From Ahrensia kielensis DSM 5890 (lineage in GTDB: Bacteria; Pseudomonadota; Alphaproteobacteria; Rhizobiales; Rhizobiaceae), in NCBI RefSeq assembly GCF_000374465.1, contig NZ_KB894528.1, positions 485,127 to 549,126 of the forward strand: a stretch of 64,000 nucleotides of DNA, in the 5' to 3' direction. The translations under genes were made by a program, and so were the position numbers. Shown piece after piece: positions 36,520 to 46,586 of the stretch. Every line of letters begins with the position of its first letter. Positions within the stretch are counted from its first letter, which is position 1. A model generated the notes under the pieces. The model searched no databases and was not told the DNA's origin. It worked only from the letters and a program-made list of their open reading frames with translations.

Positions 36520-36861
36520 TCAGCTGCGGAATTTTGCGCGATTATCGGGCAAAAAACTATCCAGCGCACCGTCGCCATAGGTTTTTTCGACCCGCGCAAT
36601 GATCACATGAAAGCCTTCATACCATTTTTGATATTGCCGCTTGGCTTCAAGGTGAATCGGATTGTTAGAAAAAGACTTCAAAGCTGCATCGTTGCGCCAG
36701 TAATAGGTGGAATTGCGCTTTTTACCCTCAGGTTCGACCCAGCGCTCGACGCCAAGATAACCATCGGTTGCTTTTGCCGCTTGCTCAATAAGGCCATCCA
36801 ACCGAAAGAACTCCTCATCCAGAGCACCGTCGACAAATATAAAAGCAGCAGAAAGCATCAT
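36520..36861 (-). CDS. Antibiotic biosynthesis monooxygenase-like (ABM/ferredoxin-like) protein
   Basis: A 113-residue protein with the pattern of the dimeric alpha-beta barrel family: a first strand SAAFIFVDG, a helix, a second strand GYLGVERWVEPEGKKRNSTYYW with the YYW typical of these barrels, and a helix ending HLEAKRQYQKWYEGFHVII. Members bind haem, quinones or small ligands and many have no known reaction. It is divergent from trmJ and no partner gene suggests a role. GGGAT lies before the ATG. Confidence 0.65.
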   Translation of the reverse strand: MMLSAAFIFVDGALDEEFFRLDGLIEQAAKATDGYLGVERWVEPEGKKRNSTYYWRNDAALKSFSNNPIHLEAKRQYQKWYEGFHVIIARVEKTYGDGALDSFLPDNRAKFRS

Positions 36862-36956
36862 CTTATCCCATTTATTGATTTGGGGATGACTTTGATGGCC
36901 GCTCTGAATATGACAAGACCAGTATTTGTAACCGTGACAAGATTAAGCGACGCCCA

Positions 36957-37793
36957 ATGGCAGGCACTGACAACAAACAAGAACTTTTGGCCGAAGGCCC
37001 ATCCATCATTCTGGTAGAGCCACAACTTGGCGAAAATATCGGCATGGCAGCGCGAGCTATGGCCAATTTTGGCCTTATTGATCTGCGCATTGTAAATCCG
37101 CGCGACGGTTGGCCAAATGAGAAAGCCAACAGTGCTGCCAGCGGGGCGGTTTATGTTTTGGAACAAGCAACAATCTATCCAACCTTGCGAGAGGCAATGG
37201 AAGATTTGAACTATGTTGTCGCGACAACGGCGCGTATGCGCGATGGGTTCAAACAGGTTTTAGGCCCGCAAGAAGCTAGCCTTAACTTGCGTGCTCGCTT
37301 TGTGAAAAATCAAAAAGTCGGTCTATTGTTCGGGCGTGAGCGTATTGGCTTGCGCAATGAAGAAGTCAGCCTTGCCGATGATATTGTCACATTTCCGGTA
37401 AACCCAGCCTATGCATCACTTAATATAGCGCAGGCCGTTTTATTGATGTCTTATGAGTTTTTGAAAACCAAAGACGTCGAGGCTGATATTTTGCCGTTTG
37501 CTGGTGCCAGCTTTGAAGAAGCACCAAAAGAACATTTGCTTGGGATGTTTAATCAGTTGGAAGAAGCGCTTGATGCGCGTGGGTATTTTAGAACGCCGCA
37601 AAAAAAGCCTGTCTTGACTGAAAACTTGCGCGCTGTGCTAACCCGTCCTGGATTTTCAGAAGATGAAATCCAAGTGCTGCGCGGTGTCATTTCATCGCTT
37701 GATCGGTTTACCAGAAAAATGCCGCGCGGGGCGGGCAGTCCTGATGATGATGCCCACCGTAAGGCGCAAAAAGAGGCTGCCAAAAATGGCTGA
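36957..37793 (+). CDS. trmJ: SPOUT RNA methyltransferase, TrmJ-like
   Basis: A 278-residue SpoU/TrmH-type methyltransferase, probably making 2'-O-methyl at tRNA position 32. The SPOUT marks are [23 protein letters not shown] (cited in part) with the conserved Asn-Ile-Gly-x-x-x-Arg, [14 protein letters not shown] (motif 2) and [19 protein letters not shown] (motif 3, the trefoil knot). A basic C-terminal extension fits TrmJ. The murI start codon lies inside its 3' end (eight-base overlap), so the two are cotranslated. Confidence 0.88.
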   Translation: MAGTDNKQELLAEGPSIILVEPQLGENIGMAARAMANFGLIDLRIVNPRDGWPNEKANSAASGAVYVLEQATIYPTLREAMEDLNYVVATTARMRDGFKQVLGPQEASLNLRARFVKNQKVGLLFGRERIGLRNEEVSLADDIVTFPVNPAYASLNIAQAVLLMSYEFLKTKDVEADILPFAGASFEEAPKEHLLGMFNQLEEALDARGYFRTPQKKPVLTENLRAVLTRPGFSEDEIQVLRGVISSLDRFTRKMPRGAGSPDDDAHRKAQKEAAKNG

Positions 37794-38595
37794 ACCGCGC
37801 AATGCGTCTATACTTATTTTTGACAGCGGTATTGGCGGTCTTTCCGTTTTAAAAGAAATGCGCATTATCCTGCCTTCTATGCGCTATATATATGTCGCCG
37901 ATGATGCAGCGTTCCCCTATGGCGCGTGGGAAGAGCAAGAACTTTTAGAGCGCATGACGAAGCTGTTTGCCGCGTTGATAGAGCGGCACAATCCGGGCAT
38001 GATTGTAATCGGCTGCAATACAGCATCCACACTGGCGATCCATCATTTGCGTAAAGTTTACCCCGATCAGATTTTTGTCGGCACAGTGCCTGCGATCAAG
38101 CCAGCGGCTGAACGCACGCATTCGGGGCTTGTTTCTGTTTTGGCGACTCCTGGAACAGTTAGGCGGCAATATACCCGCGATTTGATCAAGCAATATGCTA
38201 GCAAATGCCATGTGCGGCTGGTCGGCAGCGAAAATCTTGCACAATTGGCTGAAACATATATGCGCACCGGATTTGTCGATGAGGCTGCGGTGAAAACAGA
38301 AGCCGAACTTTGTTTTGTGGAGCAAGATGGCAAGCGCACGGATATTGTCGTACTGGCCTGCACACATTATCCATTCCTTGTGAACAGGTTGCGCAAGACT
38401 GCGCCTTGGCCTGTCGATTGGATTGACACCTGCGAGGCAATTGCGCGCCGTGCCGTGTCGTTAGCTAGTGATTTGACATTCAAACAACGTGATGCCGCAT
38501 TACCGGACATTGCTTTGTTTACATCCAATCAAGTATCGAAAGAAATTCAGCGTTTGGTTGTGGGATTTGGGTTGATTGGAACGGCATATCCATAG
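37786..38595 (+). CDS. murI: Glutamate racemase
   Basis: Makes D-glutamate for peptidoglycan. From the ATG at 37786 the protein has 269 residues; upstream frame to 37663 lies within trmJ. Catalytic parts are [14 protein letters not shown] at the start, the first cysteine in [11 protein letters not shown], and the second in [11 protein letters not shown]. The conserved [11 protein letters not shown] is present. The overlap with trmJ matches a pairing I have seen in related genomes, though no functional link is known. Confidence 0.95.
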   Translation: MAEPRNASILIFDSGIGGLSVLKEMRIILPSMRYIYVADDAAFPYGAWEEQELLERMTKLFAALIERHNPGMIVIGCNTASTLAIHHLRKVYPDQIFVGTVPAIKPAAERTHSGLVSVLATPGTVRRQYTRDLIKQYASKCHVRLVGSENLAQLAETYMRTGFVDEAAVKTEAELCFVEQDGKRTDIVVLACTHYPFLVNRLRKTAPWPVDWIDTCEAIARRAVSLASDLTFKQRDAALPDIALFTSNQVSKEIQRLVVGFGLIGTAYP

Positions 38596-38641
38596 ATGAT
38601 AACGACTATTCGTCTACAACACCCCATTAGAAAAGCTTATT

Positions 38642-39274
38642 ATGATTGATTGGTCTTCCATATTGAAAGACTTTATCACCATTTTTGTGGTGATTGATCC
38701 GATCGGTTCATTGCCGGTCTTTTTATACGCAACAGCTGGTGTGCCATCTCATTTGCATCGACGCTTTGCCATTCGCGCTGTGTTTATCTCCGCCGCTGTT
38801 TTGATGGCTTTTCTCATTGGTGGGCAATTTCTACTCGAAGCCTTAGGGTTAAGGCTCGGGGCCTTTCAGATTGCAGGCGGGTTGATCCTTTTGCTGTTTG
38901 CGCTGCAAATGATCTTTGGTGATTCAAAACCAGCCACTGAAATAAAGGCGGCTGAAAAAGACCATCTTTCCGGGGCGGTTTTCCCGCTTGCTATGCCGTC
39001 AATTGCATCACCGGGCGCGATGCTTGGTGTGGTTATCCTGACCGATAATTATCGTTATTCGATACCTGAACAGGCTGTCACAGCGACAATTTTGCTGATT
39101 GTTTTGGGGCTAACACTCCTTTTGTTGTTGCTGGCAAGTAAAATTCATAAAATCATTGGCGCGACAGGCGCGAGCGTTGTCAGCCGCGTTATGGGTATTG
39201 TTCTGGCAACAATTGCTGTTGATTCTATACTTGCCGGACTTGAAGTTGTCGGTGCGATCAATCTTAGTAATTAA
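38642..39274 (+). CDS. MarC family membrane protein
   Basis: A 210-residue integral membrane protein of the MarC/UPF0056 family with six predicted segments. Typical features are FVVIDPIGSLPVFLYAT near the start, the first repeat end GGQFLLEALGLRLGAFQIAGG, and PLAMPSIASPGAMLGVVIL in the second repeat. The family was once linked to multiple antibiotic resistance, but that role was not upheld and its substrate is unknown. It follows murI by about 46 bases and may share a transcript. Confidence 0.92.
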   Translation: MIDWSSILKDFITIFVVIDPIGSLPVFLYATAGVPSHLHRRFAIRAVFISAAVLMAFLIGGQFLLEALGLRLGAFQIAGGLILLLFALQMIFGDSKPATEIKAAEKDHLSGAVFPLAMPSIASPGAMLGVVILTDNYRYSIPEQAVTATILLIVLGLTLLLLLLASKIHKIIGATGASVVSRVMGIVLATIAVDSILAGLEVVGAINLSN

Positions 39275-39423
39275 ATCAAGCTGAAGCTAATAAATTGGAA
39301 TATTTTACTTGTTTTTCTCTTCGCATCGATGGCTGAATAACTTGGAACGATATTACCGTATGATAGTTAGTCAGAACGCGCATCGCGGGAAAATATATCA
39401 GTTGGAAATTTCGCAGAGGTAAT

Positions 39424-41211
39424 ATGACGGCAGTACTAGCGCCATATGCTCCCTATATTGCACTTGCGATCCTTGGATTGCTATTTGCCGCCTTTGTTTG
39501 GGAAAAATACCCGCCAGAAGTAACAGCAGCGGGTGCTGCCGCACTTTTTATCATTCTTGGACTGGTGCCCACAGACGATGTTATGGGCGTTTTCTCCAAT
39601 TCGGCACCGATTACCATTGCAGCTATGTTCGTCGTGTCGGGCGCGCTCGTTCGAACAGGTGTTTTGGACGCAATCGCCAATTTTATCATTGAATATGCCG
39701 TTGTGCGGCCTGTGATTGCTATTGTCGCTTTCTTTTTGGCAACGATTGCCGCATCCGCTTTTATGAATAATACGCCCGTTGTGCTGGTCTTAATTCCGGT
39801 TGTTATCCGCCTTGCGGTAAGTTTAAACCTTGCACCGACACGGCTTTTAATCCCACTTTCTTATGCTGCTATTTTAGGTGGAAGCATCACATTGATTGGC
39901 ACATCAACGAATATTCTCGTTGATGGTGTTGCGCGCCAAAGCGGCATTGAACCCTTTACGATCTTTGAAATCGCACCCGTTGGCCTTGCCGTATCACTGT
40001 TTGGCGGGGCTGCGATGGTGGTGTTAAGCCGTTTCCTTTTGCCAAACCGTGAACATGACGGCGCAAACGAAGAAGATCAGGAGACACCTTTTCTATCCGA
40101 GATTACCGTGCTTGCGGGCTATGCTGGTATCGGCAAAGCCATCAAAGATATTCCTGATTTGCAGCGCGCTGGTGTGCGCACAACAGGCGTTCGGCGCGGC
40201 GGTAAGATAAGCAGATCTGATATCAATGATTGTGTGCTTCAAAAAGGCGATGCGCTCATTGTGATTGCTAAAACATCTGAACTGCTAACATTGGCCGAAG
40301 AGGCTGGGCTGCGCGTCGGATTGCGCAGTTTTTCAGATGCTGACAGTGATTCAGATGTGCATATCGCTGAGGCCATTGTGACAGCGCAGCGCTCGCAGCG
40401 CGGTATACGTATTTCTGACCTTGCTTTAGGACGCCGTGCGGGTGTGCGTGTGCTTGGTGCATATCGCCCTCAACATATTGCAGGCTCTGACCTTGCCAGC
40501 GTGCGTTTGCGTCCCTCTGATAAGCTGCTCTTGCAAGGCAACACCGTTGGTTTTCAGACATTGGCGGCATCGGGCGATGTTGTATCAATAACAGAGCCTA
40601 CCGCGCGTGCGTTTCGCCGCAGGCAAGCACCCATTGCCATTTTAACGCTAATAGGCATTGTCGCCTTTGCCGCATTTGGCATTTTGCCAATCAGTCTTTT
40701 AGCAATTGTCGGTGTTGTCGGCATTTTATTGCTGCGCTGCATTGATAATGATGAGGCTTGGAGTTCGATTGATGGCTCAATCCTTATCCTTATCTTTTCG
40801 ATGCTGATTGTCGGTGCAGGATTAGAAGCAACCGGAGCTGTGGAGCTGGTTGTATCTGCCATTGTGCCATATTTGACAGGCTTGCCGCTCTTGGTAACGC
40901 TGATCGCGGTCTATGTGATTGCGTCCTTCCTAACAGAGATTGTCACCAACAATGCGGTCGCTGTTATTTTAACACCGATTGTCATTTCACTGACCGCGCA
41001 GCTTGGCGTTGATCCAAGGCCGTTTCTTGTTGCTGTTATGATTGCTGCCAGCGCCAGTTTTGCAACGCCGATTGGCTATCAAACAAACACGCTGGTTTAT
41101 GGTGCGGGCAATTATAAATTCACTGATTTTCTCAAAATTGGCGTTCCGATGAACATTATTGTCGGCATCGTTTCCATAATTGCGATCAGCATATTCTTTC
41201 CGTTTAAATGA
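39424..41211 (+). CDS. SLC13/DASS-type permease with RCK_C (TrkA-C) domains
   Basis: A 595-residue permease. Membrane segments flank a central soluble part (about 215-395) with two TrkA-C/RCK_C domains, for example DINDCVLQKGDALIVIAKTSEL (in part) and VRLRPSDKLLLQG. The transport half shows FMNNTPVVLVLIPVV and the matching TEIVTNNAVAVILTPIV, the SNT-like hairpins of the divalent anion:Na+ symporter superfamily. Members carry sulfate, phosphate, dicarboxylates or ions such as selenate. There is no close partner gene; the specific substrate cannot be given. Confidence 0.9.
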   Translation: MTAVLAPYAPYIALAILGLLFAAFVWEKYPPEVTAAGAAALFIILGLVPTDDVMGVFSNSAPITIAAMFVVSGALVRTGVLDAIANFIIEYAVVRPVIAIVAFFLATIAASAFMNNTPVVLVLIPVVIRLAVSLNLAPTRLLIPLSYAAILGGSITLIGTSTNILVDGVARQSGIEPFTIFEIAPVGLAVSLFGGAAMVVLSRFLLPNREHDGANEEDQETPFLSEITVLAGYAGIGKAIKDIPDLQRAGVRTTGVRRGGKISRSDINDCVLQKGDALIVIAKTSELLTLAEEAGLRVGLRSFSDADSDSDVHIAEAIVTAQRSQRGIRISDLALGRRAGVRVLGAYRPQHIAGSDLASVRLRPSDKLLLQGNTVGFQTLAASGDVVSITEPTARAFRRRQAPIAILTLIGIVAFAAFGILPISLLAIVGVVGILLLRCIDNDEAWSSIDGSILILIFSMLIVGAGLEATGAVELVVSAIVPYLTGLPLLVTLIAVYVIASFLTEIVTNNAVAVILTPIVISLTAQLGVDPRPFLVAVMIAASASFATPIGYQTNTLVYGAGNYKFTDFLKIGVPMNIIVGIVSIIAISIFFPFK

Positions 41212-41304
41212 TTTTGGCCTAGTCAAAGGCGTGCATGCCTAATAATCAGGATTAGTGCGGCATAAGGTTTGACAAATCGCGCAAATAATCATAAGTGCAG
41301 CCAT

Positions 41305-41326
41305 CCCGCTTCTGCGGGGTTTTTTA
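41305..41326 (+). terminator. Probable terminator after SLC13 permease
   Basis: CCCGC (41305-41309) and GCGGG (41314-41318) around TTCT, followed by G and six T. The stem is short but the T-run is good; it lies about 95 bases after the stop. Confidence 0.55.
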
Positions 41327-41413
41327 CGTGTCCCGTGAGCCATTACATACAATGCGTGCGTAACTGGTTCTGTCAGATGGCAATAGCTATCAGAGGAGGG
41401 CGCGTTTCCTTGA

Positions 41414-41434
41414 CCCAAGACATTATGTGTTGGG
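41414..41434 (+). promoter_or_regulatory. Hairpin in rpsD leader
   Basis: CCCAA (41414-41418) pairs with TTGGG (41430-41434), and after a G-G mismatch ACA pairs with TGT around a TTA loop. It ends 24 bases before the rpsD ATG. S4 represses its own mRNA in several bacteria, so this may be part of such a target; that is a guess from position. Confidence 0.3.
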
Positions 41435-41458
41435 CAATACAACTTGAAAGGAAATGCG

Positions 41459-42076
41459 ATGAGCAAGCGCGAATCGACAAAATACAAATTAGACCGCCGT
41501 ATGGGCGAAAACATTTGGGGTCGCCCAAAGTCACCTGTTAACCGCCGCGAATATGGCCCAGGCCAGCACGGTCAGCGCCGTAAAGGCAAATTGTCTGACT
41601 TCGGTGTTCAGCTACGTGCCAAGCAGAAGCTTAAAGGCTACTACGGCGACATTTCTGAAAAACAGTTCCGTAAAACTTTCGACGAAGCATCACGCCGTAA
41701 AGGCGATACACCTGATCTTTTGATCGGTTTGCTTGAAAGCCGTTTGGACGCAATGGTTTACCGTTCAAAGTTCGTTGCTACGATCTTTGCTGCACGCCAG
41801 TTCGTGAACCACGGCCATGTTAAAGTGAACGGCCAACGCGTGAACATTCCATCATACCGCCTGAAAGAAGGCGATGTTGTTGAAGTTCGTGAAAAATCTA
41901 AGCAGCTTGCTTTTGTTATTGAAGCAACTCAGCTTGCTGAACGCGATGTACCTGATTACCTCGAAGTTGATCACACTAAAATGACATCAAAATATGTGCG
42001 CGTTCCTTCATTGGGCGATGTGCCATACCCAGTCATGATGGAACCAAACCTCGTAGTCGAATTCTACTCACGTTAA
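41459..42076 (+). CDS. rpsD: 30S ribosomal protein S4
   Basis: S4 is a primary 16S rRNA binder that starts 30S assembly. The 205-residue product begins [21 protein letters not shown], shown here in part, and includes [21 protein letters not shown] and the S4 RNA-binding domain with [11 protein letters not shown] and [18 protein letters not shown]. Start ATG at 41459 follows AAAGGA; a frame from 41444 would add five residues. It stands apart from the main ribosomal operons, as is usual for alphaproteobacterial rpsD. No zinc-knuckle cysteines are seen. Confidence 0.98.
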   Translation: MSKRESTKYKLDRRMGENIWGRPKSPVNRREYGPGQHGQRRKGKLSDFGVQLRAKQKLKGYYGDISEKQFRKTFDEASRRKGDTPDLLIGLLESRLDAMVYRSKFVATIFAARQFVNHGHVKVNGQRVNIPSYRLKEGDVVEVREKSKQLAFVIEATQLAERDVPDYLEVDHTKMTSKYVRVPSLGDVPYPVMMEPNLVVEFYSR

Positions 42077-42083
42077 TTCTACT

Positions 42084-43583
42084 GTGACGAAAACTATTTC
42101 AATGCGCGGCGATATGTATCCCATATCGACGCGCATTTTTTATTATCTCCTAGCTACGCTTGTTTTCTGGACAATTTTCCCGCTGCTTTCGCAGATTAGC
42201 TTCGACAGCTATGGCGACATGTTTGAAAACTATGTCTGGGGCATCCGATGGCAGTGGGGCAATGATGCGCACCCACCCTTATTTGGCTGGACAGTTGCCG
42301 CTTGGTTTGAGCTCTTTCCCAGAACAAGACTAAATTATTGGCTTCTTGCGGCGCTCAATTTGACCATAAGCCTTGGGTTTATGATTGTGATCGCGCGCCG
42401 TTTTCTAAATGAGCGACAGCAAGATTGCACATTGCTGATCGCATTGTTTATGCCTTTGCTTGGGTTTCAGGCAATCCGTTACAATGCAAATGCCGCCATG
42501 TTGCCCTATTGGGCTGCAACCATTTTCTTCTATATTCGATTGTATGAAAAAGGCAGGCTGATCGATGCCGCAGCATTAGGGCTGGTTGCTGCCTTGGCGA
42601 TGCTGTCCAAATATTTCTCCGCCACGCTTATCATCACATTGTTTATTCACGCGATGACCGTGCCACATATACGCTCCATGGTGTTTGGGCGTGTTGGGCT
42701 GGTGGCAACAGCTGTGTTCCTCGCCGTTTTACTGCCGCACATTATTTGGCTGATCGATAATGATTTCCGGCCCTTCGTCTTTGCGGCAAGTGAACAAGGT
42801 AACGACAGCATAAGCAATATCATCTACAGGCAGGCAGAGTTCTTCATTGGACAGATTGTCTATCTACTTCCTGGCTTTGTTGCATTGGCGTTTTTTCGGT
42901 CCTTTCATGAAGGACTGCAAATTTTCAACTTTTCCCATGTGCCGCAAAAGTTTAAAAACCCGATGGTTGCCATCATCCTTTGGGCTTTTGTTGGGCCAAT
43001 CATTGCGGCAATGCTGATTGCTCTTGTGATGTGGACGCCGCTAACCAGTAACTGGTCCTTACCCATTCATATCGTCGCGCCGCTTTTGGTTGTGCTGTTT
43101 TTGCCAGCAGAAAAATTTGAATTAAGGCCATGGGTCGGGCCGCTTGTCTTTTCTCTTTTTTGCACAGTGGCATTGATCGCTTCACCATTTTTAAAAAATG
43201 CGGACCTTGCAAAACCAAGAGGCATTTCCGTAATGCCTTATGAAGAACTGGCGCAGCAAGCCGAAGCAATTTGGCACGAGGCTGGATATGATCGTTTGCT
43301 TGCATTTGGCGGCGACAATACGCTCACCTACGGCATGGCATTTTCCGCCGAGGGAAAAAAACAAACTATCTTTCAGACTAACCCTGCGTATAATCCTTGG
43401 CTTGATATGAAAGACTTCAAGCGTGAAGCACTGCTTGTGATCTGTGAAGAGGCCAATTGTGTGAAAGATTGGCAGGACGATGGTTGGAAGCTCACAAGCC
43501 TGCCTGCATTGCAAGTAGATGCGTTAAAGGGTGCTGGCGGCCCATCCACCTATCAATATTATATTTGGGCAGCCAGAAGGTAA
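42084..43583 (+). CDS. GT39/ArnT-like glycosyltransferase
   Basis: A 499-residue polytopic membrane enzyme of the PMT_2 type (DUF2029/ArnT-like), which uses a polyprenyl-phosphate sugar to glycosylate a lipid or protein on the periplasmic side. After the first membrane segment comes the catalytic first loop with WGNDAHPPLFGW (about 59-70), and further on MLSKYFSATLI, then many membrane helices and a C-terminal periplasmic domain (about 385-499) with three cysteines. It begins with GTG (42084) only seven bases after the rpsD stop, yet the functions are unrelated. Acceptor and sugar are unknown. Confidence 0.85.
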   Translation: MTKTISMRGDMYPISTRIFYYLLATLVFWTIFPLLSQISFDSYGDMFENYVWGIRWQWGNDAHPPLFGWTVAAWFELFPRTRLNYWLLAALNLTISLGFMIVIARRFLNERQQDCTLLIALFMPLLGFQAIRYNANAAMLPYWAATIFFYIRLYEKGRLIDAAALGLVAALAMLSKYFSATLIITLFIHAMTVPHIRSMVFGRVGLVATAVFLAVLLPHIIWLIDNDFRPFVFAASEQGNDSISNIIYRQAEFFIGQIVYLLPGFVALAFFRSFHEGLQIFNFSHVPQKFKNPMVAIILWAFVGPIIAAMLIALVMWTPLTSNWSLPIHIVAPLLVVLFLPAEKFELRPWVGPLVFSLFCTVALIASPFLKNADLAKPRGISVMPYEELAQQAEAIWHEAGYDRLLAFGGDNTLTYGMAFSAEGKKQTIFQTNPAYNPWLDMKDFKREALLVICEEANCVKDWQDDGWKLTSLPALQVDALKGAGGPSTYQYYIWAARR

Positions 43584-43738
43584 CAGCGTTGCCGCCGATT
43601 AAGCACGCGTTACACGGGTAGATGTGCAAATTCTTGGCTATCCAAAGCGCGGAATTGAAAATTCATTGTGTTCTCCATATTAATTGCAGTCACTATGGTG
43701 CTTGCTAAAATTCACGCCACCCGATACTTGCAATTACT

Positions 43739-44575
43739 ATGAACATCGCACCTGACATCACTATAGATCGTGTCGCGCAAGACTTGTTTGCAGACGCGCC
43801 GAGCACCACAGAATTTAATAAGCTGCGCAAGCGTTTGACGCGTCAGGTGCAAACCACATTGAATGATTTTTCAATGGTCAAAGAGGGCGCACGCTGGTTG
43901 GTGGGCATTTCAGGCGGTAAAGATTCTTACGCGCTATTGTCCATTTTGCTGGATTTGAAAAAGCGTGGCGAATTGCCCGTGGACCTGCTTGCCTGCAATC
44001 TGGATCAAGGGCAGCCGAATTTTCCAAAACATATTTTGCCGCAATGGCTTGAAAAGCACGGCATTGCGCACCGCATAGAATACCGCGATACCTATTCCAT
44101 CGTTACGGATAAAATACCTGAAAACAAAACCTATTGTGCGCTTTGTTCAAGGCTGCGGCGCGGTCACTTGTATCGTGTCGCGCGCGAAGAGGGGTGTTCC
44201 TCATTGGTGCTGGGCCATCACCGCGAAGATATTCTTGAAACGTTTTTCATGAATATGTTTCATGGCGGGCGGTTGGAGGCAATGCCGCCAAAACTGATCA
44301 ATGATGAAAAAGATTTGACCGTGCTTCGCCCGCTTAGTTTTTCAGCCGAACCTGATATCGAGAAGTTCGCGCAGGCGATGCAGTTCCCAATAATTCCCTG
44401 TGATCTTTGCGGCAGTCAGGATGGCTTGCAGCGCGATTCAATGAAGCGTTTTTTAGCTGATCTTGAAAAACGGGCACCGGGGCGAAAAGATACAATCTTG
44501 CGCGCGCTGTCTCATGTACGGCCAGGCCATTTACTTGACCGTACATTGTTTGATTTTACTGCGCTCGATAATTAA
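43739..44575 (+). CDS. ttcA: tRNA 2-thiocytidine(32) synthetase
   Basis: TtcA puts sulfur on cytidine 32 of some tRNAs in an ATP- and Fe-S-dependent reaction. The 278-residue protein has the PP-loop SGGKDS (residues 58-63) and the cluster ligands in CALC (Cys133, Cys136) plus a third in the CDLCGSQ segment (about 223-229). [19 protein letters not shown] is also characteristic. It converges on the MFS gene. No Fe-S assembly gene is adjacent, but grxD and bolA are nearby. Confidence 0.95.
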   Translation: MNIAPDITIDRVAQDLFADAPSTTEFNKLRKRLTRQVQTTLNDFSMVKEGARWLVGISGGKDSYALLSILLDLKKRGELPVDLLACNLDQGQPNFPKHILPQWLEKHGIAHRIEYRDTYSIVTDKIPENKTYCALCSRLRRGHLYRVAREEGCSSLVLGHHREDILETFFMNMFHGGRLEAMPPKLINDEKDLTVLRPLSFSAEPDIEKFAQAMQFPIIPCDLCGSQDGLQRDSMKRFLADLEKRAPGRKDTILRALSHVRPGHLLDRTLFDFTALDN

Positions 44576-44595
44576 CGCGGTAAAGCGGTGCGTTA
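44573..44595. terminator. Hairpin joining ttcA and MFS stop codons
   Basis: TAACGC (44573-44578) and GCGTTA (44590-44595) form a six-bp stem; the TAA of ttcA is its left edge and the TAA of the convergent MFS gene its right edge. No T-run, so termination here would be weak. Confidence 0.4.
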
Positions 44596-45873
44596 GCCTC
44601 TTTGAATGTCGGCGGCAGTGCCAAATAGTCGGCCTTTTTCAGCAACCAAAACAAACACAATTGCAATGCCTGATACCAGTGCAAAGCCCGTTGCAAGGTC
44701 TAAAACTTGACCAGAATAATATTGGCCAATCGTTGCACCAACCAAAGCGCCGCCCACCGTTTGCATAAAGCCAAGCACAGAAGACGCCGTACCAGCCACA
44801 GCGCCAAGCGGCTCCATTGCCAGTGAGTTGAGGTTCGCGCCGATGAGCCCAAATAGCGGCATGGCAAGCGCAAGAATGCTCATGAATACCCAGAAGGGTG
44901 GGTTGCCGCCAATCGATGAGACAACAAGCAGCACAGCCGCGCCAAAGAATGCCAATAGAGCGCTATGTGCCAAACGGCGCTGGCCAAATGTGCCAACGAG
45001 TTTGGAGTTTGCAAAGGATGATATTGCCATCAAGACAGCAACTGAGCCAAAGGCAATGGGAAACCATGAGCCAAGCCCGTAAACATCGCCGTAGATAGGT
45101 TGTGCAACATTTAGAAAGCCAAACAAACCGCCGAAAAAGAACGCGGTTGCAAGCGCATAGAAAAATGCAAGACGGTTCGTGATAATCAGTTTGAAAGAAA
45201 TTAGAACTGATTTTAGCGTTAGCTCGCGTCGTTTTTCAACGGGCAGCGTTTCGGGCATTTTCAGCGCCGTCCAGACAAGCACAACGGCACAAATCGCTGC
45301 CATAAAGAGAAAGATTAAATGCCAATCGCCGAAAATGATGATTCCTTGTCCAATCATCGGTGCGAAAATAGGCACCACCATAAACACCATCATGACAAGT
45401 GACATAGTCGATGCCATCGCGCGGCCAGAATGCGTGTCACGCACAACAGCAACGGCAATAACACGCGTTGATGCAGCACCAACGCCTTGCATCACACGGC
45501 AAAACAGCAGCATTTCAAAACTTGGTGCAAAGACAGCCGCAAATGCGAAGATAATATAGAGCGTCATGCCAAAAAAGAGTGGTGAGCGGCGGCCAAAACT
45601 ATCCGTAATCGGACCATAAAAGAGCTGCGCAATACCAAAGCCGATCAAATAGGCTGATAGAACATATTGCACTTTATTGCCGATATCCTGCCCAAAAGTG
45701 TCAAGCATCGCAGGAAAAGCAGGTAAAATAATATCAATCGCGAGCGCATTAAGCGCCATCAACATCGCAATCATTGCAATGAACATCGGGCGTTTGATCG
45801 GGTTACCTGCTATAAATTCCTCGCTTTTCAAGGCTTGAGCAGGGGCCGTTTTAGTTTGAACAGAATCCGTCAA
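44593..45873 (-). CDS. Bcr/CflA family MFS drug efflux transporter
   Basis: A 426-residue 12-segment transporter of the DHA1 family that exports drugs or sugars by proton antiport. Characteristic pieces are ALAIDIILPAFPAM in helix 1, the motif A region YGPITDSFGRRSPLFFGM, and VMQGVGAASTRVIAVAVVRDTHSG in helix 4-5. Members include bicyclomycin and chloramphenicol exporters; the substrate here is not known. A C-terminal soluble tail is absent. It is 11 bases downstream of the DUF2461 gene. Confidence 0.9.
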   Translation of the reverse strand: MTDSVQTKTAPAQALKSEEFIAGNPIKRPMFIAMIAMLMALNALAIDIILPAFPAMLDTFGQDIGNKVQYVLSAYLIGFGIAQLFYGPITDSFGRRSPLFFGMTLYIIFAFAAVFAPSFEMLLFCRVMQGVGAASTRVIAVAVVRDTHSGRAMASTMSLVMMVFMVVPIFAPMIGQGIIIFGDWHLIFLFMAAICAVVLVWTALKMPETLPVEKRRELTLKSVLISFKLIITNRLAFFYALATAFFFGGLFGFLNVAQPIYGDVYGLGSWFPIAFGSVAVLMAISSFANSKLVGTFGQRRLAHSALLAFFGAAVLLVVSSIGGNPPFWVFMSILALAMPLFGLIGANLNSLAMEPLGAVAGTASSVLGFMQTVGGALVGATIGQYYSGQVLDLATGFALVSGIAIVFVLVAEKGRLFGTAADIQRG

Positions 45874-45884
45874 AAGTCACTCCG

Positions 45885-46586
45885 TTACTGGTCCCGTAGC
45901 GGGTCCATCGCCCGCCAGCAAAACTGCATGAGGGGCATCGTGTCTTGGGTCAATTCGATAAGAGTTTCAATCAAAGCAGGGCTTTGGATATCTGCATCCT
46001 CAACGTGCCGTGTGACCGTAAAACTCTTTTGTTTGAGTAGCCGCTGCAAGTCCAAATCTTCAATATGTTTGAACGCAGGCGGTACGCGCTTTAGAGCCTT
46101 CTCGTTGTCAAAAGACAAGCCTTTGCTTGCCAGATTATGCTCGATTTCAAGAAATTCACCGCGCCTTTTAATGATCGTTTCACGCAAAGCGCGCAGCTCT
46201 AAAGGTTCAGGATACCAGACACCGGCAGCAAAAAGACAATTGCCGGGTTTAAAGTGCATATAGGCGCCTGAGCCGTCTTTCTTCGTGCCATTGCGCGTTA
46301 AAACCGCAGAAGCATGGGTGTTGTATGGATCTTTATTCTTTGCAAAGCGCACATCACGATTGACTTTATAAAGCGATGTTTTGCGTGTGCCATGCAAAGG
46401 AATATCAAGCTTAGCAAAGCGTGTAGATGCCGCCTCGACCAAATCGCCCATAGGCTCTTTGACAAGTTGTAGATAAAGATCTTTGTTTTCATGAAACCAT
46501 TCGCGGTTTTGGTGAAAACCGAGCGCTGTCAAAAACTTAAGCGATCTTTCTTCAAAGCCAGCAAATTTTACCGGTTCACTTATCAT
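45885..46586 (-). CDS. DUF2461 domain protein (TIGR02453 family)
   Basis: A 233-residue protein of a widespread family with no known reaction. Marks are FLTALGFHQNREWFHENKDLY near the start, KTSLYKVNRDVRFAKNKDPYNTH, read in part, and YMHFKPGNCLFAAGVWYPEP in the middle. The ATG at 46586 overlaps the end of the ytoQ-like gene by 11 bases; a TTG at 46610 is less likely. It lies in a ytoQ-DUF2461-MFS run. Confidence 0.88.
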   Translation of the reverse strand: MISEPVKFAGFEERSLKFLTALGFHQNREWFHENKDLYLQLVKEPMGDLVEAASTRFAKLDIPLHGTRKTSLYKVNRDVRFAKNKDPYNTHASAVLTRNGTKKDGSGAYMHFKPGNCLFAAGVWYPEPLELRALRETIIKRRGEFLEIEHNLASKGLSFDNEKALKRVPPAFKHIEDLDLQRLLKQKSFTVTRHVEDADIQSPALIETLIELTQDTMPLMQFCWRAMDPLRDQ

